A stretch of DNA of 5,932 nt from CAZGVW01 sp964529265 (GCA_964529265.1 CAZGVW010000044.1:1-5932), one strand, 5' to 3'. Numbered from the stretch's first letter, positions 1-5,321 are shown. A program made the numbers and translations. The notes: generated by a model not told the origin, from the letters alone.

Positions 1-1149
1 CGAGCCGGGTCCTTTCCCCGTGGCCCCGCTCTCCGGGCCGGGTCCTTTTCCGGTGGCCCGGTTCGCCGCGCCGGGTCCAGCCGCCACCGCATTCCCAAAC
101 TCCCGCCCCGCCAGCCGCCGCGACATCGTCGCCGTCTCGATCTCCTCACCCAGCAGCGCCCTGCACCGCGCCGCGCGCATCGCCACCACCTTCGTCTCCG
201 GCAGCGGACGCCCCTCGTCGATCATCCCCTCAGCCAGTTCGCCCCCCGCCGTCTCCAGAATAATCTCCGCCACCCGCGCCGACGCCGCATCGATCGTCCG
301 CGCATCCACCACCCGCTCGAACCTGTGCGAGGCATCCGTCCTGATCTGCATCCGCCGCGCCGCCCGCCTGATCGTCGCCGGATCCCACGTCGCCGCCTCC
401 AGCAGCACGTCCTTCGTGCGCTCCGTCACCGATGAATCCAGCCCGCCGATCACACCCGCCAGCGATTGCGCCCGCTCCGCGTCCGCCACCACCAGCTCAT
501 CCCCGCGCAGCGCGCGCTGCTTCTCATCCAGCGTCGTCAGCCGCTCGCCCTCATGCGCCCAGCGCACGATGAGCCGCTTCCCCGCCAGCGCCCCCATGTC
601 GAACGCATGCGTCGGATTCCCCAGTTCGAACAACACGTAGTTCGATGCATCCACCACGTTGTTGATCGACCTCTGCCCCACCGATTCCAGCGCATCCACC
701 ATCCACTGCGGACTCGGCCCCACTTTCACCCCCCGAATCACCCGCGCCGTGAACCTAGCGCACACCTCCGGCGTCCGGTTCTCCACGCTCGTCAACGTGT
801 GCGCCGGCGTCGCCCTGGAAGCGCTCCCGGAAGCGCCACCGGCCCCCGACCCCGCCCCCCGAGCCTTCCCTTCCGCGGCCCCCGCCGCCCCACCCCCCGC
901 CCCCGGATACACCAGCCTCCTCCCCGTCGCCGCCGCAATCTCCCGCGCCACCCCAATGTGCGAAATGCAATCCCCGCGATTCGACGTGATCTCCACGTCC
1001 AGCCGCGAATCCGAATGCCCCGCGCGCAGCGAAAAGTCCTCGCGGCTTTCGATCGGAAACCCCGCGTGCGTCAGCACCGCCTCCGCCTCGTCCGCCGTCA
1101 CATTCCCCGGTTCCAGCAACCTGTTGAGCCACGCCACACTGATCAGCAT
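1..1149 (-). CDS. pheT: Phenylalanine--tRNA ligase beta subunit, N-terminal 383 residues (runs off left edge)
   Basis: Beta subunit of the cytoplasmic (alpha-beta)2 PheRS, which charges tRNA-Phe; the alpha subunit (PheS) is not in the window. The minus frame is open from ATG at 1149 to the edge. Family motifs seen in order: LDVEITSNRGDCISHIGVAR (residues 50-69), RSINNVVDASNYVLFELGNP (160-179) followed by THAFD (180-184), AGVIGGLDS (231-239) and IRTDASHRFERVVDA (269-283). The usual G of the ERGVD motif is V here. In typical bacterial PheT about 100 residues of OB-fold tRNA-binding domain separate the N-terminal helices from the TPNRADC motif; here AGFPIES (29-35) is followed after 14 residues by LDVEITSNRGD, so that domain seems absent. 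A Gly/Ala-rich linker fills residues 83-112, and a repeat occupies 358-383 in what should be the B5 domain. No Shine-Dalgarno is visible upstream. The identification is firm; the domain loss is inferred from family knowledge. Confidence 0.95.
   Translation of the reverse strand, partial: MLISVAWLNRLLEPGNVTADEAEAVLTHAGFPIESREDFSLRAGHSDSRLDVEITSNRGDCISHIGVAREIAAATGRRLVYPGAGGGAAGAAEGKARGAGSGAGGASGSASRATPAHTLTSVENRTPEVCARFTARVIRGVKVGPSPQWMVDALESVGQRSINNVVDASNYVLFELGNPTHAFDMGALAGKRLIVRWAHEGERLTTLDEKQRALRGDELVVADAERAQSLAGVIGGLDSSVTERTKDVLLEAATWDPATIRRAARRMQIRTDASHRFERVVDARTIDAASARVAEIILETAGGELAEGMIDEGRPLPETKVVAMRAARCRALLGEEIETATMSRRLAGREFGNAVAAGPGAANRATGKGPGPESGATGKGPGS
5..78. repeat. In-frame 33-bp tandem repeat inside pheT
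   Basis: The block ccgggtcct(t)ttcc.gtggccc occurs at 5-26 and 38-59, and its first eight bases recur at 71-78, an exact 33-bp period. Because 33 is 11 codons, the pheT product reads GPGAANRATGK, GPGPESGATGK, GPGS from residue 358, a flexible Gly/Pro-rich insert. It may continue beyond the left edge, so the copy number is unknown. Confidence 0.8.
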
Positions 1150-1198
1150 GGCCCGGAGAGTATCGCGCAAGGGGGACGCCGACTGGCCCCAGACTTGC

Positions 1199-1210
1199 TA
1201 GCGATCGCTA
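1199..1210. promoter_or_regulatory. 12-bp perfect palindrome in the divergent spacer
   Basis: TAGCGATCGCTA is self-complementary, and the match extends outward (TTG ... CA) after one mismatched pair. It lies about 50 bp upstream of the pheT start and about 106 bp upstream of the toxin-like start. It could be an operator for either promoter, but a role is only inferred from position and symmetry. Confidence 0.35.
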
Positions 1211-1238
1211 ACACGACCCGAGGAACTCGGCCGCATAC

Positions 1239-1266
1239 TTGACTTCCTGAATGCATGGTCTATGCT
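1239..1266 (+). promoter_or_regulatory. Candidate sigma-70-like promoter for the toxin-antitoxin-like cassette
   Basis: TTGACT (1239-1244) and TATGCT (1261-1266) are separated by 16 bp and match the -35 and -10 consensus at five and four of six positions. It is the best such pair in the spacer and would start transcription roughly 40 bp before the toxin-like ATG. The half-sites GCAT (1253-1256) and ATGC (1262-1265) form a small inverted repeat over the -10 region. Prediction only. Confidence 0.4.
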
Positions 1267-1286
1267 ATTCACGCATGATTCAGCAC

Positions 1287-1298
1287 GCGAGCGCTCGC
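1287..1298. promoter_or_regulatory. 12-bp palindrome, candidate operator upstream of the toxin-like gene
   Basis: GCGAGCGCTCGC is a perfect palindrome centred about 24 bp before the toxin-like start and just downstream of the candidate -10 box. HTH_XRE antitoxins of HigA type normally bind palindromes over their own promoter and autorepress, so this is the most likely operator. Binding is inferred. Confidence 0.4.
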
Positions 1299-1315
1299 TG
1301 TAGCATCCTGACCGC

Positions 1316-1582
1316 ATGTTCCGCGTTCAGGTCGAGGCCCGAGCAAACGACTACGTGTTCTCGGACCAATGCGCCCACGACGACCGCGAGGCGTTCATCC
1401 GGCTCCTTCGAGAACTCGAGTCCAGTCCGTATCAGACCGGCCGTTTCATTCACGGAGGGCCGGGAGTCCAGGTGCGAGACGCTCCGTTCGGATCTCGCCA
1501 CAAGGCGGTCTTCGTCATCCGCGGCGTCGCGATCCTGCCGCCCCAGCCACAGGTGCACGTCACGCACTGCCTGCCAGTCTGA
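1316..1582 (+). CDS. RelE/HigB-like putative toxin (88 aa)
   Basis: Small basic protein placed directly before an HTH_XRE gene. Its layout fits the RelE/ParE/HigB fold: an N-terminal strand (FRVQVEARA, 2-10), an acidic-to-basic helix (HDDREAFIRLLRELESSPYQ, 21-40), the GRFIHGGPGVQVRDAP stretch (42-57) that matches the tG..L.GGpgv.elR region of RelE-type toxins, then a strand SRHKAVFVIRG (60-70). Family members are ribosome-dependent mRNA interferases or gyrase poisons. I cannot say which this is, and catalytic residues cannot be assigned without alignment. It is the first gene of a two-gene unit, 35 bp before the next start, the order known from HigBA. The start is fixed by an upstream in-frame stop at 1301-1303. 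The toxin role is inferred from fold-like pattern and context. Confidence 0.65.
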   Translation: MFRVQVEARANDYVFSDQCAHDDREAFIRLLRELESSPYQTGRFIHGGPGVQVRDAPFGSRHKAVFVIRGVAILPPQPQVHVTHCLPV

Positions 1583-1617
1583 TTCCTCTCGTGCACGCTT
1601 GAAGTGAGTGTCACCCC

Positions 1618-2055
1618 ATGTCCTCCGCACCACGCTTTCCAACGCTGACGCAGGATGGCGTCCCAACACACGTGCTCGTGCCGATCGATGAGTTCCGAAA
1701 GCACTTCGGCGACATGGCGCTCTCGTCCAACCACGAGGATGAAACACACCGACTCCTCCGGGAACTCGACGACCGAACCGACCCCGACGCCGTCGCCGCT
1801 CGCGAAGCCCTGAAGTCAATCGCAGACCCCGCCGCGCTCTGGATCGACGCCGGGTCGGTGCGCCTCCGCGTCGCCGGCAGCCGCATCGCCGCGATCCGAA
1901 AAGCCCGGGGCCTGTCACAGGATGCGCTCGGCCGAATGGTCGATCTGCCGCAGTCGCAGATCTCGCGCCTCGAACGCGACCCCGATCGCGCCTCCGTCGC
2001 CACACTCAAACGCCTCGCCGAAGCCCTCGGCGTGAGCGTGAACGACCTCGTTTAG
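1618..2055 (+). CDS. HTH_XRE family putative antitoxin with Phd-like N-terminus (145 aa)
   Basis: The C-terminal half is a clear Cro/CI-type helix-turn-helix: RIAAIRKARGLSQDALGRMV (89-108) and PQSQISRLERDPDRASVATL (111-130), ending in LAEALGVSVNDLV. The N-terminus DGVPTHVLVPIDEFRKHF (13-30) resembles the DGkPvaVliPleeYe strand-turn-helix of Phd/YefM-type antitoxins and would be the toxin-contacting or dimerising part. A charged middle segment (37-70) links the two. Expected job: neutralise the upstream RelE/HigB-like protein and repress the shared promoter. Start at 1618 lies 5 nt after the small inverted repeat GTGA-gtg-TCAC (1604-1614); no strong Shine-Dalgarno is present. The DNA-binding domain is certain; the antitoxin role rests on gene order and the N-terminal pattern. 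It could instead be a plain XRE regulator. Confidence 0.8.
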   Translation: MSSAPRFPTLTQDGVPTHVLVPIDEFRKHFGDMALSSNHEDETHRLLRELDDRTDPDAVAAREALKSIADPAALWIDAGSVRLRVAGSRIAAIRKARGLSQDALGRMVDLPQSQISRLERDPDRASVATLKRLAEALGVSVNDLV

Positions 2056-2062
2056 CGAGGTC
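2044..2062 (+). terminator. Hairpin overlapping the antitoxin-like stop codon
   Basis: GACCTCG (2044-2050) and CGAGGTC (2056-2062) form a perfect 7-bp stem around a TTTAG loop that contains the stop codon TAG. It sits exactly at the end of the cassette but is followed by aaat rather than a U-tract, so intrinsic termination is uncertain; an mRNA 3'-end stabiliser is also possible. Confidence 0.4.
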
Positions 2063-2208
2063 AAATCGACTCACCTTTCCGCGTGGCATGGTCACGGCGC
2101 TGCGGCGCTGCGTGGCCCCACACACCAACACCCGTCCTATGACAAGATGACCACGCGCGCCACCGCGCTCCGCACTCTCACACCACGCGCCCGCACCTCG
2201 GCAGCCCC

Positions 2209-3002
2209 ATGCCCCCACCACCCCGCAACACAAGCGCCCGCAGATGGTGGATCAGGCGCCTCGCGCTCGTCCTCATCCTCGGCGCGCTCACAAGCATCGC
2301 GGTCGCATGGACGTGCGCCTACTTCCTCGTCCTGGGTGGTATGGCAGCGGTAAGCGCAACTGTGCCGTGGAATCGAATCAGGGAGTTCGAAGCACGACAT
2401 CCTGGAACTCGCGTAAACGTGCAGAACTGGATATCCATCCGTGGTGACCTGCCGGAGGTTGACGCCGAGAGTGCGAGGTGGGAGCGCCTTGGCCCGGTCC
2501 GGGACGTCCCATCCGGTCAGGTCGTTGATCGCTTCGATCCGAATGTGCCGCACAGCCCGCCATGGGCGCTAAGTCTTGTTGAACACGATTTTTCCGACTA
2601 TCAGGACGCCATTGTCACATGCTGGGCCGCGGGCTGGCCGCTTCTCTGCGTTCGCGGCGCAGTCGTGCTGACCAACCATCCCGTCTTTGCAACCGGCGGC
2701 CCCGTCCACTTTGATCGCATCTGGCTCTTTAGACTCCATTCCTCGCAGAGCAGTGGCCCCCTCCCCTTCCTTCCCATCCCCCTCCCCTTCATCCTCAACA
2801 CCCTCCTCTACGCGGCCCTCTGGTCACTCCCCCTCCTCGCCCTCCCCATCACCCGCCGCACACTCCGCCTCCGCCGCGGCAAATGCCCCCTCTGCGCCTA
2901 CGACTCCACGGACTCACGGAACCCTCCTGCCCCGAATGCGGATGGAGACAAGGGCAACAACCGCCGCCCCCAACCGCGCATGGTCCCGAGCGCCCGAAAT
3001 GA
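2209..3002 (+). CDS. Two-helix membrane protein with C-terminal zinc ribbon, apparently frameshifted near 2904
   Basis: Residues 17-38 are a transmembrane helix after a basic N-terminus. A presumed extracytoplasmic domain follows with AGWPLLC (141-147), then a second helix (about 188-213), a basic stop-transfer stretch RRTLRLRRGK, and CPLCAYD (226-232), half of a zinc ribbon. In the ATG frame the second half is lost and the frame runs on as low-complexity Arg/Pro sequence to 3756. Moving to the -1 frame at about 2904-2907 gives HGLTEPSCPECGWRQG and a stop at 3000-3002, restoring both Cys pairs. The expected sequence is GAC-CTC-CAC, observed GAC-TCC-ACG, so one C is missing. The intact paralogue at 4593-5321 has LHGLTADHPCPECG here. 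The corrected stop overlaps the next start as ATGA. Function unknown; the family resembles common planctomycete small membrane proteins. Either a real lesion or a sequencing error. Confidence 0.75.
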
Positions 3003-3856
3003 CCGCGCCGCCCGATCCCTCCACTCCGCCGCGCTCCCCCGATCCGGACTCCCGCTTGGCCGCCGCCGCGCTCATCGGCGCGCCCATCGCCGGCTTCCTC
3101 TCCTATGCCGCCGCAATCACCGCCGCTTTCGAGCCCATCAACTCCAACGTCCTCGCCATCCTGCTCCTCCTCCTCGCCGCGGCCATTCCCTTCGCCATGA
3201 TCTTCCCCGCGCTCCGCCGCGCCTGGCGCATGGCCCGCGCCCGCAAACGCGTCCGCAGCGCCATGTGGGCCCTCGCCGCGCTGCTCTCCCTCGCCTCGAC
3301 CGCCGCCATCGTCTGGCCCATGCACGTCCGCGACCGCTGCGGCGCATTCACCCTCCAATCCTCCACATTCATGCGCGCCGTCGGCGGCGCCATCTACACA
3401 TCGCACGAAACGAAGCAACCTCTCCCCCCGAGTCTCGCCCTGCTCGTCGTCGATGGCGTCGGCGCCACGCCGCCCTGGCAAATCCGGCCCCGCTGCCCCG
3501 AGCCCGCGCGCGCCGTCCGCATCGGCGCCCACACGCTCGACGACTGGCTCAAACACCGCGTCACGCGCGACGACCTCCAGCGCTCCGCCGCCGCGCAGCC
3601 GGAGCAATCCCCCTGGCGCCCCATCGGCCACTACATGTTCTGCGTCGATCAAGCCGCCTGGGCGACCCACAACCCCCGCTGCATCCTCGGCTACGAGCGC
3701 AAACCCGCCTCCCGCGGCGTCCTCATCCTCTACGCCACCGGCGACGTGCGCCTTGAGACCCGCTCCGATATCCCCACACTCGCCGCCAACCACCCCACCC
3801 ACATCATCCCCCTCCCCCCCGATTTCCTCACCCTCGCCCACACCCCGAATCCCTGA
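2999..3856 (+). CDS. Three-helix membrane protein with pseudopilin-like C-terminal domain (285 aa), function unknown
   Basis: Start ATG at 2999 overlaps the frameshift-corrected stop of the previous gene by ATGA, implying translational coupling; the same frame is open upstream but that part is only a shadow of the preceding gene. A Pro/Asp-rich N-terminal tail (1-19) is followed by three hydrophobic helices at about 20-43, 49-69 and 87-107, with a basic loop RRAWRMARARKRVRS (73-87) between the second and third, which should be cytoplasmic. The remaining 175 residues should face outward. There AIYTSHETKQPLPPSLALLV (131-150), a CP (166-167), HYMFC (211-215) and RGVLILYATGDVRLE (239-253) follow the order of the LPPSL..., CP and NVLFADGHVE patterns in planctomycete DUF1559/pseudopilin-like domains. 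That likeness is weak and inferred. No enzyme motif seen. Confidence 0.8.
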   Translation: MTAPPDPSTPPRSPDPDSRLAAAALIGAPIAGFLSYAAAITAAFEPINSNVLAILLLLLAAAIPFAMIFPALRRAWRMARARKRVRSAMWALAALLSLASTAAIVWPMHVRDRCGAFTLQSSTFMRAVGGAIYTSHETKQPLPPSLALLVVDGVGATPPWQIRPRCPEPARAVRIGAHTLDDWLKHRVTRDDLQRSAAAQPEQSPWRPIGHYMFCVDQAAWATHNPRCILGYERKPASRGVLILYATGDVRLETRSDIPTLAANHPTHIIPLPPDFLTLAHTPNP

Positions 3857-3878
3857 CACAACGCGCGATGCGCCTCCG

Positions 3879-3932
3879 CACCCCCGGTAGGGGCACGGCC
3901 CGCCGTGCCCGGTTGTGCGCCCGACGCGCAGC
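3879..3932. repeat. Palindromic repeat A, copy 1
   Basis: Begins CACCCCCGGTAGGGGCACGG and ends GCGCAGC. Inside, GGGCACGG (3891-3898) pairs with CCGTGCCC (3903-3910) across a 4-nt loop; CCCC-GGTA-GGGG (3882-3893) is a competing hairpin. It begins 22 bp after the 2999-3856 gene. It differs from copies 2 and 3 by C-tract length and a few substitutions (GGTTGT for GGTTGC, CCGAC for CCGCC). Confidence 0.8.
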
Positions 3933-3959
3933 AAACGCGACACATCGTGCCACCCGTGC

Positions 3960-3993
3960 CACCGACCGCTGCTCTGAGCGGTCGGTGTCTTCA
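3960..3993. repeat. Palindromic repeat B, copy 1 (perfect 11-bp stem)
   Basis: CACCGACCGCT (3960-3970) and AGCGGTCGGTG (3977-3987) pair perfectly around a GCTCTG loop and are followed by TCTTCA. The identical 34-nt unit occurs at 5304-5337. As the first strong hairpin after the 2999-3856 gene it might end its transcript, though no U-tract follows. Confidence 0.8.
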
Positions 3994-4018
3994 TGCACAC
4001 CCGCGCCACCTCGTGCAT

Positions 4019-4040
4019 CGACCACTGCCCTGAGCGGTCG
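4019..4040. repeat. Palindromic repeat B, decayed copy 2
   Basis: CGACCACT, loop GCCCTG, AGCGGTCG: the same architecture as copy 1 with one A-C mismatch in the stem and a changed loop base. It lies 32 bp after copy 1, in the same orientation, and lacks the TCTTCA tail. Confidence 0.6.
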
Positions 4041-4211
4041 GCGCTCGTTGAGCACCGCTGATGGCTTGCCCACCAGCGCGAAGCGCCATACGCGCCGCTC
4101 CACGCGTCGATGCCCACTTTGGGCGCCAGGTGACTTGCCCACCAGTGCCGATCCGCAACGGGCACTCATTCCCCACAGCGCGCTCCCCACGCGCAACTCT
4201 CCGCGCTCCCA

Positions 4212-4246
4212 ACGAGCCCGAAGCGCAAGCGAGGGACACGCCCTCG
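4212..4246. repeat. Palindromic repeat E with CGAGGG/CCCTCG hairpin
   Basis: AGCCCGAAGCGCAAGCGAGG (4215-4234) is, from memory, a motif that recurs in planctomycete intergenic DNA. Its end CGAGGG (4230-4235) pairs with CCCTCG (4241-4246) across a 5-nt loop. Only one copy is in the window, so repeat status rests on recall. Confidence 0.4.
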
Positions 4247-4303
4247 AACACGCCGTCAGTGAAGAGAAGGCCGGTCGCGCGCCGTCGCGCTTCTCCCGTG
4301 CGC

Positions 4304-4334
4304 CATGCTCAAGCGGTTCCTCCGCTTGAGCATG
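4304..4334. repeat. 13-bp-stem perfect hairpin
   Basis: CATGCTCAAGCGG (4304-4316) pairs perfectly with CCGCTTGAGCATG (4322-4334) around a TTCCT loop. This is the longest perfect stem I find in the window. It stands 6 bp before repeat A copy 2 and could be a terminator-like or REP-like element; no U-tract follows. Confidence 0.75.
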
Positions 4335-4340
4335 CGATCG

Positions 4341-4396
4341 CACCCCCCCGGTAGGGGCACGGCCCGCCGTGCCCGGTTGCGCGCCCGCCGCGCAGC
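4341..4396. repeat. Palindromic repeat A, copy 2
   Basis: Same element as 3879-3932, with a 7-C tract after the CA instead of 5; the core GGGCACGG-cccg-CCGTGCCC is unchanged. Followed 20 bp later by repeat C (4417-4434) and the AACTCGAACATCACCCC tail (4435-4451); the same A-C-tail order recurs at 5379-5533. Confidence 0.8.
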
Positions 4397-4416
4397 AAGC
4401 GCTCTGAACTGGCCCG

Positions 4417-4434
4417 CCTCCGCCGGAGGGAGGC
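4417..4434. repeat. Repeat C, copy 1
   Basis: CCTCCGCCGGAGGGAGGC folds as CCTCC-gcc-GGAGG and is identical to 5463-5480. It is followed by AACTCGAACATCACCCC (4435-4451), which matches AACTCAAACACCATCCC at 5517-5533 at all but three positions. Confidence 0.75.
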
Positions 4435-4490
4435 AACTCGAACATCACCCCAAGACCCCGAACTCCACGCGCACTCCCGCCCCGCTCCCC

Positions 4491-4560
4491 CGTATTCCGT
4501 ATTCCGTATTCCGTATTCCGTATTCCGTATTCCGTATTCCGTATTCCGTATTCCGTATTC
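4491..4560. repeat. Heptanucleotide tandem array, 10 x CGTATTC
   Basis: Ten exact copies of CGTATTC end 32 bp before the start codon at 4593. It is an uninterrupted heptamer microsatellite, so copy number should be able to change by slippage. On the minus strand it reads EYGIRNT repeats, a translation artefact. It lies in the presumed leader or promoter of the downstream gene. Confidence 0.95.
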
Positions 4561-4592
4561 CACATCCCCCCGAATCGCCTAGTCTTCCCCCA

Positions 4593-5321
4593 ATGGCGGA
4601 AGCGCAATCACACAACCAGCACGCGCCGGCGCATCCCCGCGCCACGATCTCCGCCCGCGCCCGCTCCCTTCAACGCGTACTCGCGCCGATCGCTCTCGCG
4701 CTCGTGCTCGGCGCCGCGATCGTTCTCGCCATCGCGTGGGCGTCCGCCATCGCGCCTTGGCGCGCCGGCGCGAGCGTCTACTCATCCGGCTCACGCGCGG
4801 TGCTCGGCTACACCGTCCCTCGCGGAGCGGATCGAGGAGCGCGCGTCTGGATCGAGGCGCCGCACCTGGCGCCCATCAGGCACAATGTCGTTGAGAGCCC
4901 GCCCACGTGGTGCGCGTTTCCTCCCGGCTTGCACCCCGATGCTCCCGAAGCATCCAATCACGTCTTTGTCGTGAAGACCGCGGGCTGGCCCTTCCGCTGC
5001 TTCAGCGGCGTCTGGGCATCCGACTCCGGGCCGGATGGCCCGGTCCTCCGCGCCTTGATTCTCTCCAACCCCACTGGCCGCAAGTCGCTCTCCCGATCGC
5101 TGCCGATTTGCCCCAACTGGCCGCGCCTCGCGTCCAACATCCTGCTCTCCGCCTCGCTTCTCCTCCTACTCCGCTTCACGTTGATCCGCGCGCGCATCGC
5201 CCGCCGCCGCGCATCGCATCGCTGCGCGGTCTGCGGCTACCCCCTCCACGGGCTCACAGCAGACCACCCCTGCCCGGAGTGCGGCGCGCGCGCCGCATCG
5301 TGCCACCGACCGCTGCTCTGA
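4593..5321 (+). CDS. Two-helix membrane protein with C-terminal zinc ribbon (242 aa), paralogue of the 2209-3002 gene
   Basis: Function not recognised. Hydrophobic helix at about 31-53, outward domain with TAGWPFRCFSG (129-139), second helix about 179-198, basic stretch RARIARRRASHR (199-210), then a zinc ribbon CAVC (211-214) and CPEC (227-230), predicted cytoplasmic. The shared marks AGWPxxC, LPI...N.LL.A and C..C.Y.LHGLT...CPEC identify it as a paralogue of the broken gene at 2209. Start 4593 is chosen because the frame further upstream (from 4305) runs through the heptamer array and repeats; the leader is pyrimidine-rich with no Shine-Dalgarno. The last residues SCHRPLL and the stop are encoded by palindromic repeat B (5304-5337), so the original C-terminus may have been replaced. 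The zinc ribbon suggests protein or nucleic-acid contact, but no partner is evident. Confidence 0.8.
   Translation: MAEAQSHNQHAPAHPRATISARARSLQRVLAPIALALVLGAAIVLAIAWASAIAPWRAGASVYSSGSRAVLGYTVPRGADRGARVWIEAPHLAPIRHNVVESPPTWCAFPPGLHPDAPEASNHVFVVKTAGWPFRCFSGVWASDSGPDGPVLRALILSNPTGRKSLSRSLPICPNWPRLASNILLSASLLLLLRFTLIRARIARRRASHRCAVCGYPLHGLTADHPCPECGARAASCHRPLL

Larger units (their letters stand above)
1150..1315. promoter_or_regulatory. Divergent intergenic region between pheT and the toxin-antitoxin-like cassette
   Basis: This 166-bp spacer separates the pheT start (leftward) from the toxin-like gene (rightward). It contains the perfect palindromes TAGCGATCGCTA (1199-1210) and GCGAGCGCTCGC (1287-1298) and a candidate rightward promoter (1239-1266). 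I see no T-box, tRNA or leader peptide for pheT, and no Shine-Dalgarno before either start. In-frame stop TAG at 1301-1303 means 1316 is the first available ATG for the rightward gene. Confidence 0.5.
3857..4592. repeat. 736-bp noncoding island of palindromic repeats
   Basis: No convincing gene occurs between the stop at 3856 and the start at 4593. The gap is a mosaic: elements A (two copies), B (one perfect, one decayed), C (one copy), two long hairpins, an 11-bp direct repeat TTGCCCACCAG at 4066-4076 and 4135-4145, and a heptamer array. Open frames crossing it on both strands are repeat-derived and share the same odd peptide wherever element A occurs. It resembles accumulated REP-like or non-autonomous elements; no transposase is present in the window. 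Confidence 0.7.

Noticed and set aside
466..1242. Plus-strand open frames across 20-1242
   Set aside because: They are antisense to pheT, which has unmistakable family motifs in its own frame; these frames are Arg/Pro-rich shadows.
1280..2005. Minus-strand frame of 241 codons over the toxin-antitoxin-like cassette
   Set aside because: Arg/Gly-rich and antisense to a clear HTH_XRE gene.
2147..2353. Alternative gene starting at 2147
   Set aside because: It overlaps the 2209 gene out of frame, and its Thr/Ser/Ala-rich product has no recognisable feature, whereas the 2209 frame encodes a clear transmembrane helix.
2881..2910. Programmed -1 frameshift site
   Set aside because: The in-frame codons TGC CCC CTC TGC do not form an X-XXY-YYZ heptamer and no downstream pseudoknot is evident.
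2906..3756. Continuation of the 2209 reading frame to give a 515-residue protein
   Set aside because: After residue 232 it is Arg/Pro/His-rich low complexity, overlaps the well-supported gene at 2999 in another frame, and loses the zinc-ribbon half that the -1 frame restores.
2849..4165. Long minus-strand open frame of 438 codons
   Set aside because: It is antisense to the 2999-3856 gene and crosses the repeat island; Gly/Glu/Ala-rich composition is typical of a high-GC antisense shadow.
3868..4329. Possible small proteins in the repeat island, including those reading AQPGTAGRAPTGG
   Set aside because: The same peptide appears wherever element A occurs, so it is repeat translation and not a gene family.
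4491..4560. CRISPR array
   Set aside because: The repeats are 7 bp and contiguous with no spacers, and no cas genes are present.
4309..4607. Minus-strand peptides with EYGIRNT heptapeptide repeats
   Set aside because: Direct translation of the CGTATTC array; no supporting start, context or conserved part.
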